Shown in pieces: positions 32,701 through 44,769 of a stretch of DNA of 64,000 nucleotides. The DNA comes from Diplodia intermedia (Eukaryota; Ascomycota; Dothideomycetes; Botryosphaeriales; Botryosphaeriaceae), in the NCBI GenBank assembly GCA_021495925.1, contig JAKEKT010000004.1, positions 678,942 through 742,941 on the forward strand, written 5' to 3'. A program made the translations under genes and the position numbers. Position 1 is the stretch's first letter. Each line of letters begins with the position of its first letter. The notes beneath the pieces are model-generated. The model saw only the letters and a program-made list of their open reading frames with translations. It searched no databases and was not told the DNA's origin.

Positions 32701-34660
32701 GCCATCGGTGTTCCAGGCTCGGTAGTCATGGGGTGTCCTGTCAACTCGGCTGTCGCACGCGGCACAGGTTGAGTCCACGATGTCACCGTTACTAAGGACA
32801 TTTGTTTTCAGCGTGCCCACGGCTGCACAAGGCAGCCTCATCAACGCAGTCAAGGCTCGGCACTTGTCGCTTTCCGACAGAATTGGAAACTTTTCTCTAC
32901 AAGACAGTCAGCCTTACGGAAGACAGTCATCAAATGAATGAGGACGTACTCTACTGCAGTCCTCACACCCTCTAACCCTGCTTGGTTATCATCACCCAGA
33001 TACGTGCTCGTTTTCGTTACCAGATGGTCCCAATAGGATTTTGACCGTGGCATTTGGGTCGGTGCATCGACGCGTTGTCGTTTGCGTGGTCTTTCGTTGT
33101 CTGGGAATTCTTCTTGCTGAGTCTCGAGGAGCAACTCGGAGAACTTATCGAGAAATGAGGTATCTTCAAGATTGATAGATTCCTTCACCCACTGTGCGTG
33201 AAAAGACATTGGAGGCTCTGTCCGGTTTTCGCTCAACGAGTCCCTGCGTCTTAGACAGAGGGCGATGGCGCTCTAAGAGATGACGTTAGTGCTTGTCCAT
33301 GATAGCCTCATTGTATAGGGCGCTTACTCGTAGGTCGTGCTCAAGAAGTGCGGTCTGTGTGTCATCCTGGGCGATCGAGTCTATACCCGAGAGGAACAAC
33401 TCGTTGAAAATGCTAGCGGTTGGTGAAATGGTCTCGGACGGCAACTGGTCCGATTTTGTTGGTCGGTTGAGCCAAATGGTAGTAAGAAGAATATCGGAAA
33501 GTGTGAGCTGAACGGTCGAGCAAGCCGGTAGATTGCATATCAGTTCAGTGATCTCAAAGAGCGTCTCGTAGAACACCGTTGAAGTCTTGGGGGTGAGGAT
33601 CGTTGATGTTTGCTCCAGAGTAGCTTGTGGTGCAAATGATCTTAAGGCTGCGAGGAACGAGAGCAAAAGGAGATCAACATAATCCTTCTGGGACTTCTTC
33701 AAGAGGTTGAGCCTATTACAGCACACCCATAAACGACCAAGGCCGTCAGCAACCCAGTCAGGCATCGCAGTCTGAACAGTGACTGCGATGCATGTGGTCC
33801 AAGAGGGGCCAAGGCACTTGCAGATAGTATCCATGAGCACCAACGCAATGTTGACAGCCTGTGAGGGGCTGTTTGTCTCCATTTGACAATTGTGAGGAAT
33901 AGCCACGATTTGCTGTCCATGGGGGAATAAACGTGAGACCATGTTAGGTGGAGGAAGGGTGACTTTGTAAAAAAGAGTTGCACGTGGGGCCAAGCTTTGA
34001 CTCTCCAGCGTCACGAGGATAGCTACAGACATTGTCAGCAAGGAGGTTGGAGTGCCATTTCGGGGGAATCAAACCGCTGATGGATGCTTGATAGGTCTCG
34101 ATCAAGAGATTTGCCTCGAGCCATGTTCTGCGATCGGTAGACAGCACTTGGATGAACGAGTGTAGAAGCTCTCGCAAGTCTCCATGGAGTGATTGAAGGG
34201 ATGGCCGGGATAAAAGAGAGAACAGGATGGGCAGAAGCTTTGCGACAAGAGGCGGGTGAGTAGCATGGTCTGTAGCGACTGGATCAGGACAGAACAGCAG
34301 GCCTGGGTTCCGTTCTATGGTTATCCTGATCACGGACATACCATCCCTGGCCTGAGAAAGCAGCACGTCACGGCCGAAAGGGTTCTCTTTGAGAAGAGCA
34401 TTGAACCCGGCTTCGACGACGACAGAAACCAACTGGAGATTGAGTCGCACGTCAGACTCCTCCGCAGACGGGTCTGTCAGGAACTCCTGCAGAAGCTGGC
34501 CAAAAAGGGCATTGTTTTGAGGCTCCTGGGCCCCGTTTGCACGCGAATGATTGTCGACGATTTGAGCGGCGATGGTAGACGGCGGAGGAACCCCGTTGCC
34601 CCAGCCCGCTGTACCGGCTGCGGAGACGCGAGGAGCAGGGTCGCCAGCTTTGCGAGCCAT
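26740..34660 (-). CDS. uvsB: ATR/Mec1-type checkpoint kinase (UvsB)
   Basis: PI3K-like protein kinase of the DNA-damage and replication checkpoint, recruited by its ATRIP-type partner to RPA-coated DNA. Nine exons on the minus strand: 34660-34075, 34022-33328, 33272-32950, 32896-32477, 32428-32276, 32228-32132, 32083-31607, 31558-30074 and 30015-26740. The introns are 47-58 bp and the joined frame is 2,503 residues, normal for the family. The N-terminal two thirds is helical-repeat-like; a NYLGHTHPMIYSVAYHE block resembles the UME region. The FAT region follows. The kinase catalytic loop GDRHGENLLL is at about residue 2345 and is followed by HVDFNCLFDKG. The FATC end is MYIGWCAFF. The acceptor before exon 6 is a tandem AAG/CAG. 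The ATG at 34660 is the first after an upstream in-frame non-ATG extension. Confidence 0.92.
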
Positions 34661-34942
34661 GCTGTTGCTGGGTAGGCTAGACTGGTCAACGTGCCATGTC
34701 GCGACAACGGGGTGCGGCTGGGTGTGTGTGGTGAAACGGGCGACGGGTCGTTGACGCGCGTGGAGAAGGCATCGCGCGGTCACATGGCGATAAACATCTT
34801 ATCGGCCATCAGTCCATTTGTGATTGCAACCAACACGCTTCCGCGACAGCGACCCGCCCTCGTCCATCTCGCGCCGCGCCCCACGCAAACCTCACACTCA
34901 CCGGTATATCGCTCCACCTCACACAATACAGTGCTCGCTACC
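34661..34942. promoter_or_regulatory. Bidirectional promoter region, UvsB / COX16
   Basis: 282 bp between the two start codons must hold both 5' leaders and core promoters. I see no clear TATA box; the stretch is GC-rich with short C-rich runs on the COX16 side. Inferred from gene spacing only. Confidence 0.5.
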
Positions 34943-35356
34943 ATGGCATTCCAAGCCAAGAAGTTCCGCGGGTCCGCCGCTCAAAATACCTTCGCCGCGA
35001 AATACCGCGTTCAGATGCAGAAGCACCCGTTTCTCCTCTTTGGACTGCCTTTCATCGCAACAATGGTCGCTGGGAGCTTTTTCTTGACCCCGGCAACAGC
35101 CCTGCGTTATGAGAGACATGACCGCAAGGTTCGCCAGATGACGAGAGAGGAGGAGCTGGGCATTGGCAAGAACAAGAGGAAAGTTGATATGAAGGAAGAA
35201 TACTACGTGAGTGCTGCCACCTCTGCGGCATGGTGCGTGGCAGGCTGCACGGATGCTGACAATTGGGTGTCACAGAGGCTTGCCGCAAAGGATCTCGACG
35301 ACTGGGAGCAGAAACGCGTCAAGAGGCTACCGGGCGAACACGACGGGAAGCTCTAG
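34943..35356 (+). CDS. COX16: Cytochrome c oxidase assembly protein COX16
   Basis: Inner-membrane factor for complex IV assembly, involved in copper and COX1/COX2 module maturation. Exons 34943-35206 and 35276-35356 flank a 69-bp intron (GTGAGT...GTCACAG) and give 114 residues, normal for the family. One transmembrane helix, PFLLFGLPFIATMVAGSFFL, at about residues 31-50 is followed by the family stretch ALRYERHDRKVRQMTREEEL and the end LDDWEQKRVKRLPGE. The intron is a multiple of three and stop-free, so retention would insert 23 residues rather than truncate. Start chosen at the ATG in ctaccatggc. Confidence 0.9.
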   Translation: MAFQAKKFRGSAAQNTFAAKYRVQMQKHPFLLFGLPFIATMVAGSFFLTPATALRYERHDRKVRQMTREEELGIGKNKRKVDMKEEYYVSAATSAAWCVAGCTDADNWVSQRLAAKDLDDWEQKRVKRLPGEHDGKL

Positions 35357-35510
35357 GGACGCCTGGCATCCGTACATATGGTGCTGCATAACAAGGCGTT
35401 GGAACTCGACTACACAACATGCATCTTCATCCGGCGTTGGATCTGGACATGGCACTGTACTATTATGATTTCTGGGGTATCTAGGCTCCTTCCACCATGG
35501 CCGGCACTGC

Positions 35511-36182
35511 TCACGCGTTGTCTGCGGTCAGCGGCAGGATTTCCGTCTTCAACTCGCGCGTGCCCTTCTGCTTTGGCTCGGGAGCTGCCCTGCATTAGCA
35601 TCGTCGACAGGGGACATGGAGCAGCGGCAGCGTACCCTTGACGTTCTCCTGGACGTAGAACTTGCGGAGCAGCATGATGGCCTCTTCCCTAAAAATACCG
35701 CCGTAGACGGGGTACGGCTGGTCGACACTCGGACTGGGTGGACTGCTCAGCATGGTTCAGCAGGCCAGATGTGGGGCGTCGTGCACGCACTCGCTATGGA
35801 TGTTCAGGACGCCTCCGGTGCCGCCGAACCTGTCGTTCCAGCAGCCAAAATACACGGCGCGAATGCCAAATTGGCGGAGGGCGGACGCGCACATCACGCA
35901 CGGCTCGACGGTGACGTACAGGTCGGTCTCGCGCAGCACGCTGGCTGGATGCTCGGCGAGGATCTGCGAGATGGCGACGAACTCAGCGTGGCGCGTGCCG
36001 TTCAGCGAGCGGTTCGTGTCGTTCATGCCGCGGCCGATAACGCGGCCGTCGCGCACGAATACGCAGCCGACGGGGGTCTCGTCGGTGGCGAGGGCAAGCT
36101 CGGCCATCTGCAGGGCCTCGCGCATGAAGCGTTCGTGATCCTCGGCCATGCGCATTCTCTTGGGCGCGGGCTCATCGGCCAT
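35511..36182 (-). CDS. TAD2: tRNA-specific adenosine deaminase catalytic subunit (TAD2/ADAT2)
   Basis: With TAD3 it converts A34 to inosine in ANN anticodons, including tRNA-Arg(ACG). Three minus-strand exons, 36182-35791, 35742-35636 and 35584-35511, with introns of 48 and 51 bp, encode 190 residues. Zinc and catalytic motifs are His65/Glu67 in RHAEFVAI and Cys95/Cys98 in EPCVMC. ETPVGCVFVRDGRVIGRG begins the fold. The second exon restores PYPVYGGIFREEAIMLLRKFY, expected after NIHS, and the third ends TRELKTEILPL, which supports both introns. For the second intron the acceptor used is the CAG at 35585-35587; a CAG five bases upstream of it (in transcription) would break the frame. Convergent with COX16 (154 bp between stops). 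Confidence 0.92.
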
Positions 36183-36731
36183 GCGGGATGTCTGGCGGCC
36201 AGGAACAGGCTGGCGCAGAAAAGTTCCGATGGATTTTGCGCAGCCGATCGCCGTTGGGCGCGGTGCAGGGTCCAGCCGGTGCGCCGCTTGCGCTTGGCCT
36301 CGCAGGTGCTTTCGCAGTGCGCGCGCATGGCCGCCTCCTTGTGCGCTGCCCATGGCTCGCTCTCCCTTCAACACGCCCGCCCCGACGCCATCACCGTCCC
36401 ACACTTCTCCCAGACCAGGCGCCGGCTCGCGTGTTCCTCCACCTCCCCCTCCTCCGTCATTGGCGCCAACCTCCTCCCGCCACCCTCCCCTCCGCTCGCT
36501 CCCAGCTCCTGCAGCTACACTCTCGCTCTCAGGCGCCCGCGACTAGCTTCCCCTGTCGGGACCCTCCCCGCAACGCGCAAATCACTCCAGCTTCACCCCC
36601 AGCAGATCAGGGTCTTCACGCGTTCCCAGCCCCTCGACCGCTCCTTTGCGCGGCGCTCAACCACCGCGGCCGTCACCCCAGCTAGCCTGCAGCTGCAACC
36701 CGGCGCACCACGCCACCCATCCCAGCCGATC

Positions 36732-37481
36732 ATGGCGCCGTCCAGTACTAATAAGCCCTCCTTCGTCCCGCTCGAGATCAAGCCCATCGACTTCTCTCTC
36801 ACAGCCGGGACCGATATCCCCGCGCCGCCGCCCGAATCTCCACCTGCCACGCCAGGCCGCCCGCCTACACCCGGACGTGGGCCACTCTCGTCCCATCCTA
36901 CTTCTCCCCATGACACCTCGTCTGACGACCCCATGGCTCAAACGAAACCCAGCCAGAGCTCCAGCCAGAGCTCCACTCAGAGCACCGGACCCGCCAATGG
37001 CGAGACGCGCGGTCGCACCGAGAGCGTTGCCACCGCAAACACCAAGCCCGGCTCGCCCGGCTCGAAAAACGTGCTGAGCCCGACACCGACCACTGAGAGC
37101 ATCAGCAGCAGCAAGAGACCTTCGTCTGTCCGCCGTTTCTTCGGCTTCCGCTCTGCGTCTTCGTCTGACAGCCTGCGACACAACAACAACAACAACAATC
37201 GCCCAACTAGCCCGCAGAACTCGGCCCCTTCAGGCGGCCCCACGAACCGACCGGGCTTGCGCGAGCGCAGGAAGAGTGGAAGCTGGTTCAACAAGCGCGC
37301 GAGTACAATGTTTGGAAGCCTTGCCGAGGTCGGCGAGATCTCGAACGGAAGCGCGATTGAAGAGCAGAAGCCCGAAAAGAAGGGCCCACCTCCGCCCAAA
37401 CTGCCGGACCTCAAGAAATTGGGTACGGATCTGAACGACGGATCGCTCGGCGCGGACGACATGTTCAAGCACATCAAATAA
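36732..37481 (+). CDS. Low-complexity Ser/Pro-rich protein, function unknown
   Basis: Single exon, 249 residues from the ATG at 36732. The same frame is open far upstream, but that part overlaps TAD2 on the other strand and lacks coding character. The protein is rich in Ser, Pro and Thr (a proline-rich segment near residues 31-51) and has a six-Asn run from an AAC repeat. It has two basic-aromatic patches, VRRFFGFRSASS and SGSWFNKRASTMFG. It ends in a charged motif, PPPPKLPDLKKLGTDL and then DMFKHIK. No signal peptide or membrane helix. The ordered C-terminus and basic patches suggest a real, probably regulatory or phosphorylated protein of the kind conserved among filamentous ascomycetes; I cannot name a family. 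Confidence 0.65.
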   Translation: MAPSSTNKPSFVPLEIKPIDFSLTAGTDIPAPPPESPPATPGRPPTPGRGPLSSHPTSPHDTSSDDPMAQTKPSQSSSQSSTQSTGPANGETRGRTESVATANTKPGSPGSKNVLSPTPTTESISSSKRPSSVRRFFGFRSASSSDSLRHNNNNNNRPTSPQNSAPSGGPTNRPGLRERRKSGSWFNKRASTMFGSLAEVGEISNGSAIEEQKPEKKGPPPPKLPDLKKLGTDLNDGSLGADDMFKHIK

Positions 37482-40400
37482 ACGGAAACGTTGATGATGT
37501 TGCCGGGCTTGCCGGCAGGCGGAGACTCGACCGCATCGAAAGGCGCAATCACCCGCGCAATCCCGGCAACTGGCACCGCTACTTACAGCACGACGGTTGC
37601 CCTCTCGCGAAGACGCGCAAGTCGCATAGTTGTCTAATTTTGGCTTACCCTTATTTTGGATTCTCATTATACCCTCGGAGCGCCTCTAGCACTGAAAGGT
37701 CCAGACTGTTACTACTGCTTTTTTCTAGTGCGGAATTGCATACACTCCACACATCCACACGTGGTACTCTCCATCTACACCTTTTCCTACTCTATACCCT
37801 CATATCTTGGCAATCTCTGTAGCCTAAACTTCCTTTGATCTGTCCATCGTTTCTAGCTTTCACGGCTCCTATTTCACTACGAGGGGAAGCAAACCGCCAA
37901 ATACCTGGCCACCTAATGCTGGGTGTCGAAAGCAGAGGGCGTTGGAACCTCACACCTCGCATGCCAGCAAGTTGTCTGAAAACCATCAAGTCGAGACACC
38001 CCGGGGAAGGTGGAAAAAGGCCAGGAAGTTCCAATGGTTGTTGTTGGGAAACGTAGATACGATGGCCATGTTGTACAAATGTTATCTCGATATTTCCTCA
38101 GCACCTACTCTGTCAATCCTCCACCGCTCCATCCACCATCTACTAGGGCATATCAGACCTTCCAGCAGTTTCGAGACCTGGCTTCGAGAAAGAGCGCTGG
38201 AAGACATGTTTTGGTGTACGCAATCTCTGGGTCTTCCCTGCGGTTCTCTACCAAGTGGTTCAAGGGGGTTGTGGAACCTAAAAAAATTAATTTCAAATCT
38301 TGCTTCTCTTTGTACCTTTGAGCGGAGAAACGTGTGTACGCCGGAGTCACTTGCGGCAGAATTTTTATCCCCCTCTCCCGTCGCACACGCTTTGCGGACT
38401 CCTTGTCGATTTGATAACCCATTTCTCCAAACGTTCGAGCGTCTTTGGTGAAGTGCGCCATCTCTCCCTTCTTTTTGACTTATTTCCCTCCCGATGCCCT
38501 GGGACAATCGTCATAAGGTCAGAGTGTCACCCGAGATTACGAGCGAACGGCTTTGGGAGGTGGGGACGACGTCATCCACGGCGACCCTTCATTTTCCAAT
38601 CGGGCCTAGTGTGGATCTTCCCGCTCCCGCTGCGACCAGACCACCACCACTCCACACTCCTCCGACGAGGCGGTGACATGGTGGACCCCCGCCGTCCAGT
38701 GATCTGATACGGGACGCCCTACTCCTTGCTCCACGTGTCCCCGGCGCGCGCGAGATCCAGGCTGAGTAACGTCACTGTGGGTTTTACAACCGCGCCCTCA
38801 TATGCTTCATTGCACGCGACTTGGGTGGGCAGTCGAAGCCAAACAGTAGCACAGGCACGTGGAGCTGGTTGGTGTAGTAGCTTGACGAGAGGGTGGGTCT
38901 GCAGGTTGCTTTGGAGCTCAGCATTGAGCAGTATCCCCGTTCTCCCCTAGACTTCCTCTTCGAAGACAAGTACTGATGGATGTAGACTCCATGCCAGGGG
39001 ATACCGACTCACCCACTCCAAGGCTTCTACGGGGGCATTTTGTTACAGTGTGAAGCGGTTGAGGCTGTCTCCAGTGTTGTCGCTTCTATGGTGATGCTGT
39101 CGTGTCACCGGTTCCGAATCGAGGGGTTTCGCCGACGAACTGTCTCGACGTTGCCCGTTCGTCCCGTCAATCAGAGCTACGGAGAGGGTGGTGAGAGAGC
39201 TAGAAGAGCGCTTCTGCCCAAGGCAGTAGGAGGTACTGCTCAAGGATCGGTTGCCGGGAAGCGGAAGGATTGAAATTGTGTCGACAGGTGAAAGCGCGCC
39301 AATAATGCTGACATGCATGTAAACATTAAGGCTGGGAACCTAATCTACGCGATAGATTGTCTCTACCGCGGTTCTAGTGAGGACTAAAATTCGACACTTT
39401 CTTTCCTCCCTTGCTCCCTAACGTGGACGGGCCATTGTTGATTCGTCTGATTTTTCTTTTCCTCCTGAAGCTGGAAGGTAGCGAACTTAGCCAAGGCTCG
39501 AGAAATTTCGAGATGGCAGCCGTGTGTTTCAGAGCGCTGCGGAAGGATTCGCCTAACGACAGTCAGCTAAGCAGGCGAGACGCGGCCGTTTCACTAAAGC
39601 TTCCATCACGATAGGGTGCAAAGCTACCCGTTTGTAGACTTGCCCAATTAATAAGGCAGAGCCACACTTGTGCGAGCATCTAAAGTCTATGGTTCCTGGA
39701 AGCTTTAGAGCCCAGTGTGAATCTGTATTCTTGCAAGTTTCAACCACGGAAGAACGTGACGCCTCTCATAACATGCGGAAGGGCGAATTCTGCAACCCAT
39801 GGTTACACTACAACGCGGCCTCGGCTGTCGTGGTTGCTGACATCACATGCGACGATCTACAGGACCTGCCTGTTCCGGACAGCGGAAGGCCTGCAAGGCT
39901 GACCCAATAAATAGGCTTAGGGTTAAGGTTTTGACAACGGCCGTTTAAGCTCGGTAAGCTGTCAGCAGGCGGCGCGAGAGACGACCAATGCCGATTTAGC
40001 CTGGCGCCGTAGAACGTGATGCCGCAGGAACGAAGCCATGGGCTGGCGCAAGTAAGCGTGACGAATCCTTCTCGCATATTGCGGGGTAAGGAAAACGGCA
40101 AGGCACGCTGGAACACGGGGAACGATGACCACACGAGTGAGACAGGCGGCGGCGTGGCCAGTGTTTTGTGGATCACCATCCCTCACAGCTGCTGCTGCCG
40201 CGTAGCAAGTTGAGGTGGTAGGTAGCTCAGGGCCACGCGCCAGGGCCAGGGCCATGACCCTCAATCCCTGCACGACGTAGTATAAGCATCCCTGGCTGGT
40301 TGCCGCGCGACGCCTGATGTGGAGGCGCGACTCGCGTCTCGCGCTGGATCTGCAATGCTTATAGGGCAGATGCACCTATTCCGGCAAAACAGGAGTTCGA

Positions 40401-42264
40401 GCGTGCAAGCATCAGGTGCCGGAACTCTGTCTCGTCGAGCCAGGTGCAACACTATTCTTTTACCTAAACCCCCCACTCAGTTGCCGTCCCGCGATGCTTG
40501 GTCCGGCCAATGGTGGTCGTGGACACGGTTCGGTCCGAGCCGGTTTGGGGCGTCTGTCCGGCGGGGTCAGGGCTGGTACATGGAAAGTAGGTCACTGCCA
40601 CTTTCATCGGATACGATAAGGAGACCCAACCGGCTAAGGAGGCTCAGCTACATGATATAGCATGCCGATATTTGATTAGAGATTCCAAAATATATTCAGA
40701 TGTCCCCCAGAGCCGCGACGTCCTGAACGAAGACGTTTTACAAGCTCATAGTCTTCTGCCTACCAAGTCACCTTCACATCACTCTCATCTCTCTTCTCAT
40801 TCGACCACCTGTCCCACTCTACCGTCTCCCAGACATACGAGCCGTCCAGCTGATATCAGCACTACTCTCTGTCTGGCCGCTCCTCTGCACCCCACGTGCA
40901 TGCAGTTTGTTCCGTAGCCCAGCCGGCTCGACGATCGCCCGTCTCCACCTCTGCTCCGAAGTACGCCAGTGCTTTGCTGGTGGCTCCCCATCTTGCAGGA
41001 GAATGGATCCAGACACCCCTTCCCTGGATATGCTATGCACGTAGCGCGTCTCCTCCGGCGAACAACAAAATTTCCTGCTGTGCCAGAGCAATGCGGCGCG
41101 TGGACACAAAGATGAGAATGTCGCCTTAGCCGATAGTGAGCCGTTGGTCAGCTCTTCCCACCCATGCTACCGTGGCAGCGCGGCACTGGCCAAATGACGT
41201 CCGAGTGGGTAGAGTTGGCAGTCACGTACTCCGGGCCCGACACTCGGTCCCGACACTCGGCCTGGCGTTCTGTTCCGGCTGATCCCACGTTTCAGAAAAA
41301 CCGCGTGCAGATGATTCATGGCTTGCGGCCCGGAGTGCATCGTTCTCGCCGGAGCGTCCGATTTTGCACTGTCAAGCGCATTCCACCTCATGATAGTTGC
41401 TTTGTCTCGTCTTGGGACTTTCATCTCCGCGCAGAATAAGACATACCTTGTCCAATCAAGATTATAAATCTCCTGGGTCCCAGTGGTACACGGAGAGCCA
41501 CTGACGCCGGTTTGAAACTGACAGCTCGCATGTCCCTGTTTTGCACTACTGCGGCGCTGACGTTTTTATCCATCTCATCCTAGTCCCTGCCCTGACATGT
41601 CCTCGAGGCGCTTCGATGCCGAACTTCCAGGGGTTTCGGGAGTTGAGGTAGTTCTGCAGGCACGGAAGCACGAGCTCTGCAACGTCAGCTGCTTGCATCC
41701 TATATCTTCTCTCTCGCCACTCCTACTGGTAGAGTGCTCCTTGGCCGACTCACTATCACAGAAACGAGTTTATGGAAGAGGCAACAGCTCGGAACATCAC
41801 ATGCCGTGATGCGTCCCGTTCCTGCTACTTCCTCTCATGCATATGACACCTGTCATCAGCAGCGCCTAAAGAATGATTCCCCGCGTTGACATGCTGCACT
41901 GTCTCCCGCTTTGCTCACCGGCCACGTCTGTGAGGAACCAGCTTAGCAGAAATGAGAAGGTAGCTACCGCCGGTAGCACGGGGTTGCTGGACGTGACTCC
42001 TTGGCGGAGAGAGGTCGGAGTAAAGGTCAAGATTCGAGATCTTTGATTGGCTACTTTGGGGGCATCGCTCATCTTTCAGAGCCGATATTGCCCAGGGTCG
42101 CCAGTGTTCCTGTCAGCTGGCTGTCAGCCTTGCAACGTCATGTTCCTCTGTACAACTCATATATTAAGTCCCAAAATGTGCAATATGCTTCCTTGTTGTA
42201 TCAGAAGCGCCTCTGATCGTCCTCTCAATACCTACACAGCCTACGTCCTACTTCGTTTGGAACG
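37482..42264. other. Gene-poor stretch, 4.8 kb, nothing supported
   Basis: I scanned both strands and found only short, overlapping ORFs without motifs, no tRNA and no transposon terminal repeats or transposase. Base composition varies, with T/C-rich patches near 37640-37850 and 38290-38480. A TATA-like catatatta at 42159-42167 lies about 100 bp before the GH71 start. Decayed repeats cannot be excluded by eye. Confidence 0.5.
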
Positions 42265-44254
42265 ATGTACTCTTTTCAAATCACCTCGGCTTTAACAGCT
42301 GCTATCAGTTCTGTTGTGTACTTCTCCAATGGCGTCGATGCTAAAGCCGTCTTTGCCCACTACATGGTATGTCCCCGTCAGCAGATGGAATTCCCTTCTC
42401 TACGCGCTGGCTCAGTTCTGTGATACTTCACCATCCCATCTCACTCAGCACATTCATCTCATGCGACGGCACCTCCACAATCATATTTTACACCCCTTTC
42501 TCATCTCTCTCGTTTATTTTTGTTTCCCCACCTTAGGGTCTCGCAAGCTCCTCTGGCTGGCCTGATCAAGAACATGTGAACCGCACTTACCATTCTTCCT
42601 TTCTCAGGTCGGCACCACCAGTGAGTCCCATGTCCATACGGACATCGATGATGCCGCAGCTGCCGGCCTAGACGGCTTCGCGCTCAACATCGGCGACCCG
42701 CGGCAGTCCTACGCGACGGACACCATCTCCTACATGTTCGACTACACGGCCTCCAACCACCCCGACTTCCACTTGCTCTTTTCGTAAGCTTCATCCGCCC
42801 AAACTGCCCCTCCCTCCAAACCCGTTACTAACGCAACACCTCCCACAGCCTCGACCTCGCCGCGGCCGGCGGCGCTGGCGCCACCCTCTCCGACTACAAC
42901 GCGCTGCTCAAACAATACACCCCACACGCTGCGTACGCACGTGGCCCAAGCCCCAACTCCTACCCCTTCGTCAGCACCTACTCAGACGGCGGGCTGACCA
43001 ACGCGACGTGGGACGAATGGCGCGGCAGTGACGCCTTCGCCGAGCCCGATGCCGTCTACTTCGTGCCGGACTTTGACGGCACGGCGGGCTACTACGACGG
43101 CGCGGACGGGTGGTGGGCGTACTGGGGCGGCGTGGTGGACGGCCTGTTCAGCTGGGAAGCCGCGTGGCCGGAGCGCGCGGGGTTCGGCGGCGCGTTCCCT
43201 GGCGATACGGGCCCGGATGAGGTGGTTGCGAAGGCGGCGGAGGCCAGGGGTAAGGATTACATGATTGGTACGTGTTGCCCCCGTGTGCGTGACGGTTGGA
43301 AGTTGTGGCTGACTTGCTCGGTTTCTGACAGCGTTGAGCCCTCTGCAGTACAAGAATGCGGTAAGCATGGATCCTGACTACTGAGGGAGACCGAGAAGTG
43401 CGTGCAAGGCTGACTGATGTCAAGTACAACACCAACCTTTACCGCGCCGGCGAGCTCAACCTTCCGGAACGCATGAAGAACATTCTCGACATGAGTCCCG
43501 CCCCTGAATACGCTGAAGTCATCACTTGGGTAAGCTCCTCGAAGCCCATCTTAAACGCTCCTTTCCCAACCCAAAAATGTTGTCCCTTTCCGAAACCTTA
43601 CCCCACTGCCCTCCCCACACGTCAAGACGCTCACCGCTTCAGAACGACGGCCCCGAATCCCACTACATCGGCAACCTCTGGCCCGAGCAAAACACCGACT
43701 CCGACCCCGCCCGCTACGCCACCACCGCCCTCGCGCCCCACAGCGGCTGGCAGCACCTGATCGGCTCCTTCGCCGCCGCCTTCCGCGCGAACGCCTCCTC
43801 CGCCACCGCTCTGCGGCCCTTCGGCGACGAGACCGTCACCGGCGCGCTGTGGTACAAGACGATCCTGCAGTCGACGACGTGCCCGCGCGAGGGCGAGGGC
43901 GGCGTGTACGCGAAGCCGGACGGCTGGGACAAGGGCGAAGACGTGCTGAACTGGGCGGTCGTCGTCGGCGACGACGGCGAGGGGTGGAGGGCGAACCTGA
44001 TCAGCGACGGCGCGCAGATCGGGAGCGTGGAGTTGGCGGCCGGGCTGAACTACGGCAAGGTGGAGGGGTTGAAGGCCGGGTTCCAGCGGTTGGAGGTGGT
44101 GGATAAGGATGGCGGCGCGGTGAGGGTGGCGGCGGGCGGCAGGTGCGTGTCGACGGGATGTCCGGATTGCATTTACAACATGAATCCCCAAGTTGTGGGG
44201 TTCTCAGATAACGAGGATGATGGGGAGTGTCCAGATCCTGACTGCAGCCAGTAA
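42265..44254 (+). CDS. GH71 alpha-1,3-glucanase (mutanase-type)
   Basis: Secreted hydrolase of alpha-1,3-glucan, a fungal wall polymer; roles include wall remodelling and attack on other fungi. Six exons: 42265-42366, 42608-42783, 42849-43267, 43332-43360 (29 nt), 43425-43529 and 43643-44254, encoding 480 residues. The first intron is 241 bp and the others 64-113 bp. Residues 1-26 are a signal peptide ending near VDA. GH71 features follow: KAVFAHYM, DDAAAAGLDGFALNIG, PDFDG and later ALSPLQYKN, then YNTNLYRAGELN and EVITWNDGPESHYIG. The C-terminal domain includes a Cys-containing end, RCVSTGCPDCIYNMNPQVVGF and CPDPDCSQ. The small 29-nt exon restores frame and family sequence, so it is well supported. 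Confidence 0.9.
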
Positions 44255-44769
44255 ACATCGGTCATGGGGAAGGGACCAGGCAGTGGAACACAGGTGCTGG
44301 AAAGAGAGGAACCGAATATTCCTAGGGCTTAGCGCACTCGTCGGCTGTGAGCCAATACCGTACATATGACAGTAGGAACATTTCCTCGATTTGGCTATTT
44401 ATGTGCTTCAATTCGCTGATCGAATGCAAGCTGTGGCCAGGCCACTATGCTGGACTGAAATTAGAATTGACGCCGGTACTGAAGCAACTACTTGCCAGTA
44501 TGCGCTTCATACTCACCTTCGCTTTATTCTGTGCCCAACCCCTCTTCTTCCACTTGGGATTGTCACGGATTTATGAGATAGTGGCTTCTCCTGAATCACC
44601 ACCCTATTGATGTTCTACCGGAGGTGGAACCCGTGCATTTTTTGAGGGCAACATGGTTGGGCGGGTCCTCCACCCAAGAGTCTGGCCTCCCATTGACCTG
44701 TTGTCTTAGGCCTTCACAGGATGGCGCCAAAATTTGTTATCGTGATTTCACTGGACCTGCGTGCTTCAC

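Noticed and set aside
35616..36731. N-terminal extension of the hypothetical protein at 36.7 kb
   Set aside because: Overlaps TAD2 exons on the opposite strand and the intergenic region; the ATG at 36732 begins the ordered, coding-like part.
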